Shown piece after piece: positions 41,067 through 41,084 of a stretch of 41,084 bases of DNA (position 1 is its first letter; the number at the start of each line of letters is the position of its first letter). This DNA is from an uncultured Prevotellaceae bacterium (lineage in GTDB: Bacteria > Bacteroidota > Bacteroidia > Bacteroidales > Muribaculaceae): positions 1-41,084 of the forward strand of contig ONIL01000042.1 in NCBI GenBank assembly GCA_900317835.1, written 5' to 3'. Position numbers and translations under genes: made by a program. Below the pieces are notes generated by a model that was given only the letters and a program-made list of their open reading frames with translations, had not been told where the DNA came from and made no database searches.

Positions 41067-41084
41067 ATGGCAAATCTGATTTTA
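41067..41084 (+). CDS. Possible start of the next gene, cut by the window end
   Basis: An ATG followed by five open codons (MANLIL) reaches the window edge after an A+T-rich spacer. Too little is visible to identify it. Confidence 0.25.

Noticed and set aside
1-41084. tRNA, rRNA, CRISPR arrays and intact insertion sequences
   Set aside because: No cloverleaf, rRNA core segment, regular repeat-spacer array or transposase gene was seen by eye. A weak tRNA could be missed without a covariance search.

Overview
The window looks like a chromosomal segment of a gut-type Bacteroidales, closest in style to Prevotellaceae or Muribaculaceae (inferred; no ribosomal or taxonomic marker is present). The reasons are: many exported and lipid-anchored proteins; outer-membrane barrels ending in YRF or WRF; an ECF sigma / DUF4974 anti-sigma / STN-receptor cascade; BspA-type leucine-rich repeat proteins ending in dockerin repeats; and promoters with the Bacteroidetes -7 element TAnnTTTG.

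Layout. (1) 1-2.6 kb: 3' part of an outer-membrane receptor-like barrel gene and a small exported protein. (2) 2.6-4.6 kb: a membrane protein / ECF sigma / membrane protein cassette, bracketed by two copies of a ~125-bp segment that carries a gene tail and a hairpin. (3) 4.8-9.3 kb: the most unusual block. It is an A+T-rich, one-direction run of a DUF4143 AAA ATPase, a RES-domain NAD+-degrading protein, a small frameshifted ORF translationally coupled to it, and a SIR2-like NADase. Imperfect 30-bp direct repeats flank it, and the right-hand repeat overlaps the decayed 3' end of a tyrosine recombinase. This is the best candidate for an undescribed, probably defensive or toxic, mobile module. 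(4) 9.4-16.8 kb: ECF sigma, short DUF4974 anti-sigma, a frameshifted STN/TonB receptor-like gene, then lipoproteins and small barrels. (5) 17-22.2 kb: two DUF3857/transglutaminase-type proteins, one with a Cys-His-Asp triad and one without, and two small barrels, the second frameshifted. (6) 22.2-24 kb, minus strand: a TPR / transmembrane / coiled-coil / HTH regulator. (7) 24.3-31.6 kb: three BspA-like LRR-dockerin proteins, a lipoprotein paralogue, a protein with two TonB C-terminal domains, and a dockerin relic. (8) 31.7-40.3 kb: a long same-strand run of exported TPR and unknown proteins, small membrane proteins, a DUF4253 protein, an alpha/beta hydrolase and a DUF2238 (YjdF-like) membrane protein. 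(9) 40.3-41.1 kb: mostly non-coding, with hairpins, a minus-strand promoter and small ORFs.

Two cross-cutting signals stand out. Five sites share a rigid promoter architecture: CACCC-NNNN-GGG, then TTG 14 bp after the first base of CACCC, then exactly 20 bp, then a TAnnTTTG-like box. They lie upstream of both sigma cassettes, two exported-protein genes and an LRR-dockerin gene, suggesting a shared regulon. Second, many exported-protein genes begin with nearly the same signal-peptide codons (MNTTKKL...), suggesting 5'-end shuffling. Four genes look frameshifted (near 7372, 11440, 21810 and possibly 40865). Real decay and sequencing or assembly error cannot be told apart from sequence alone.
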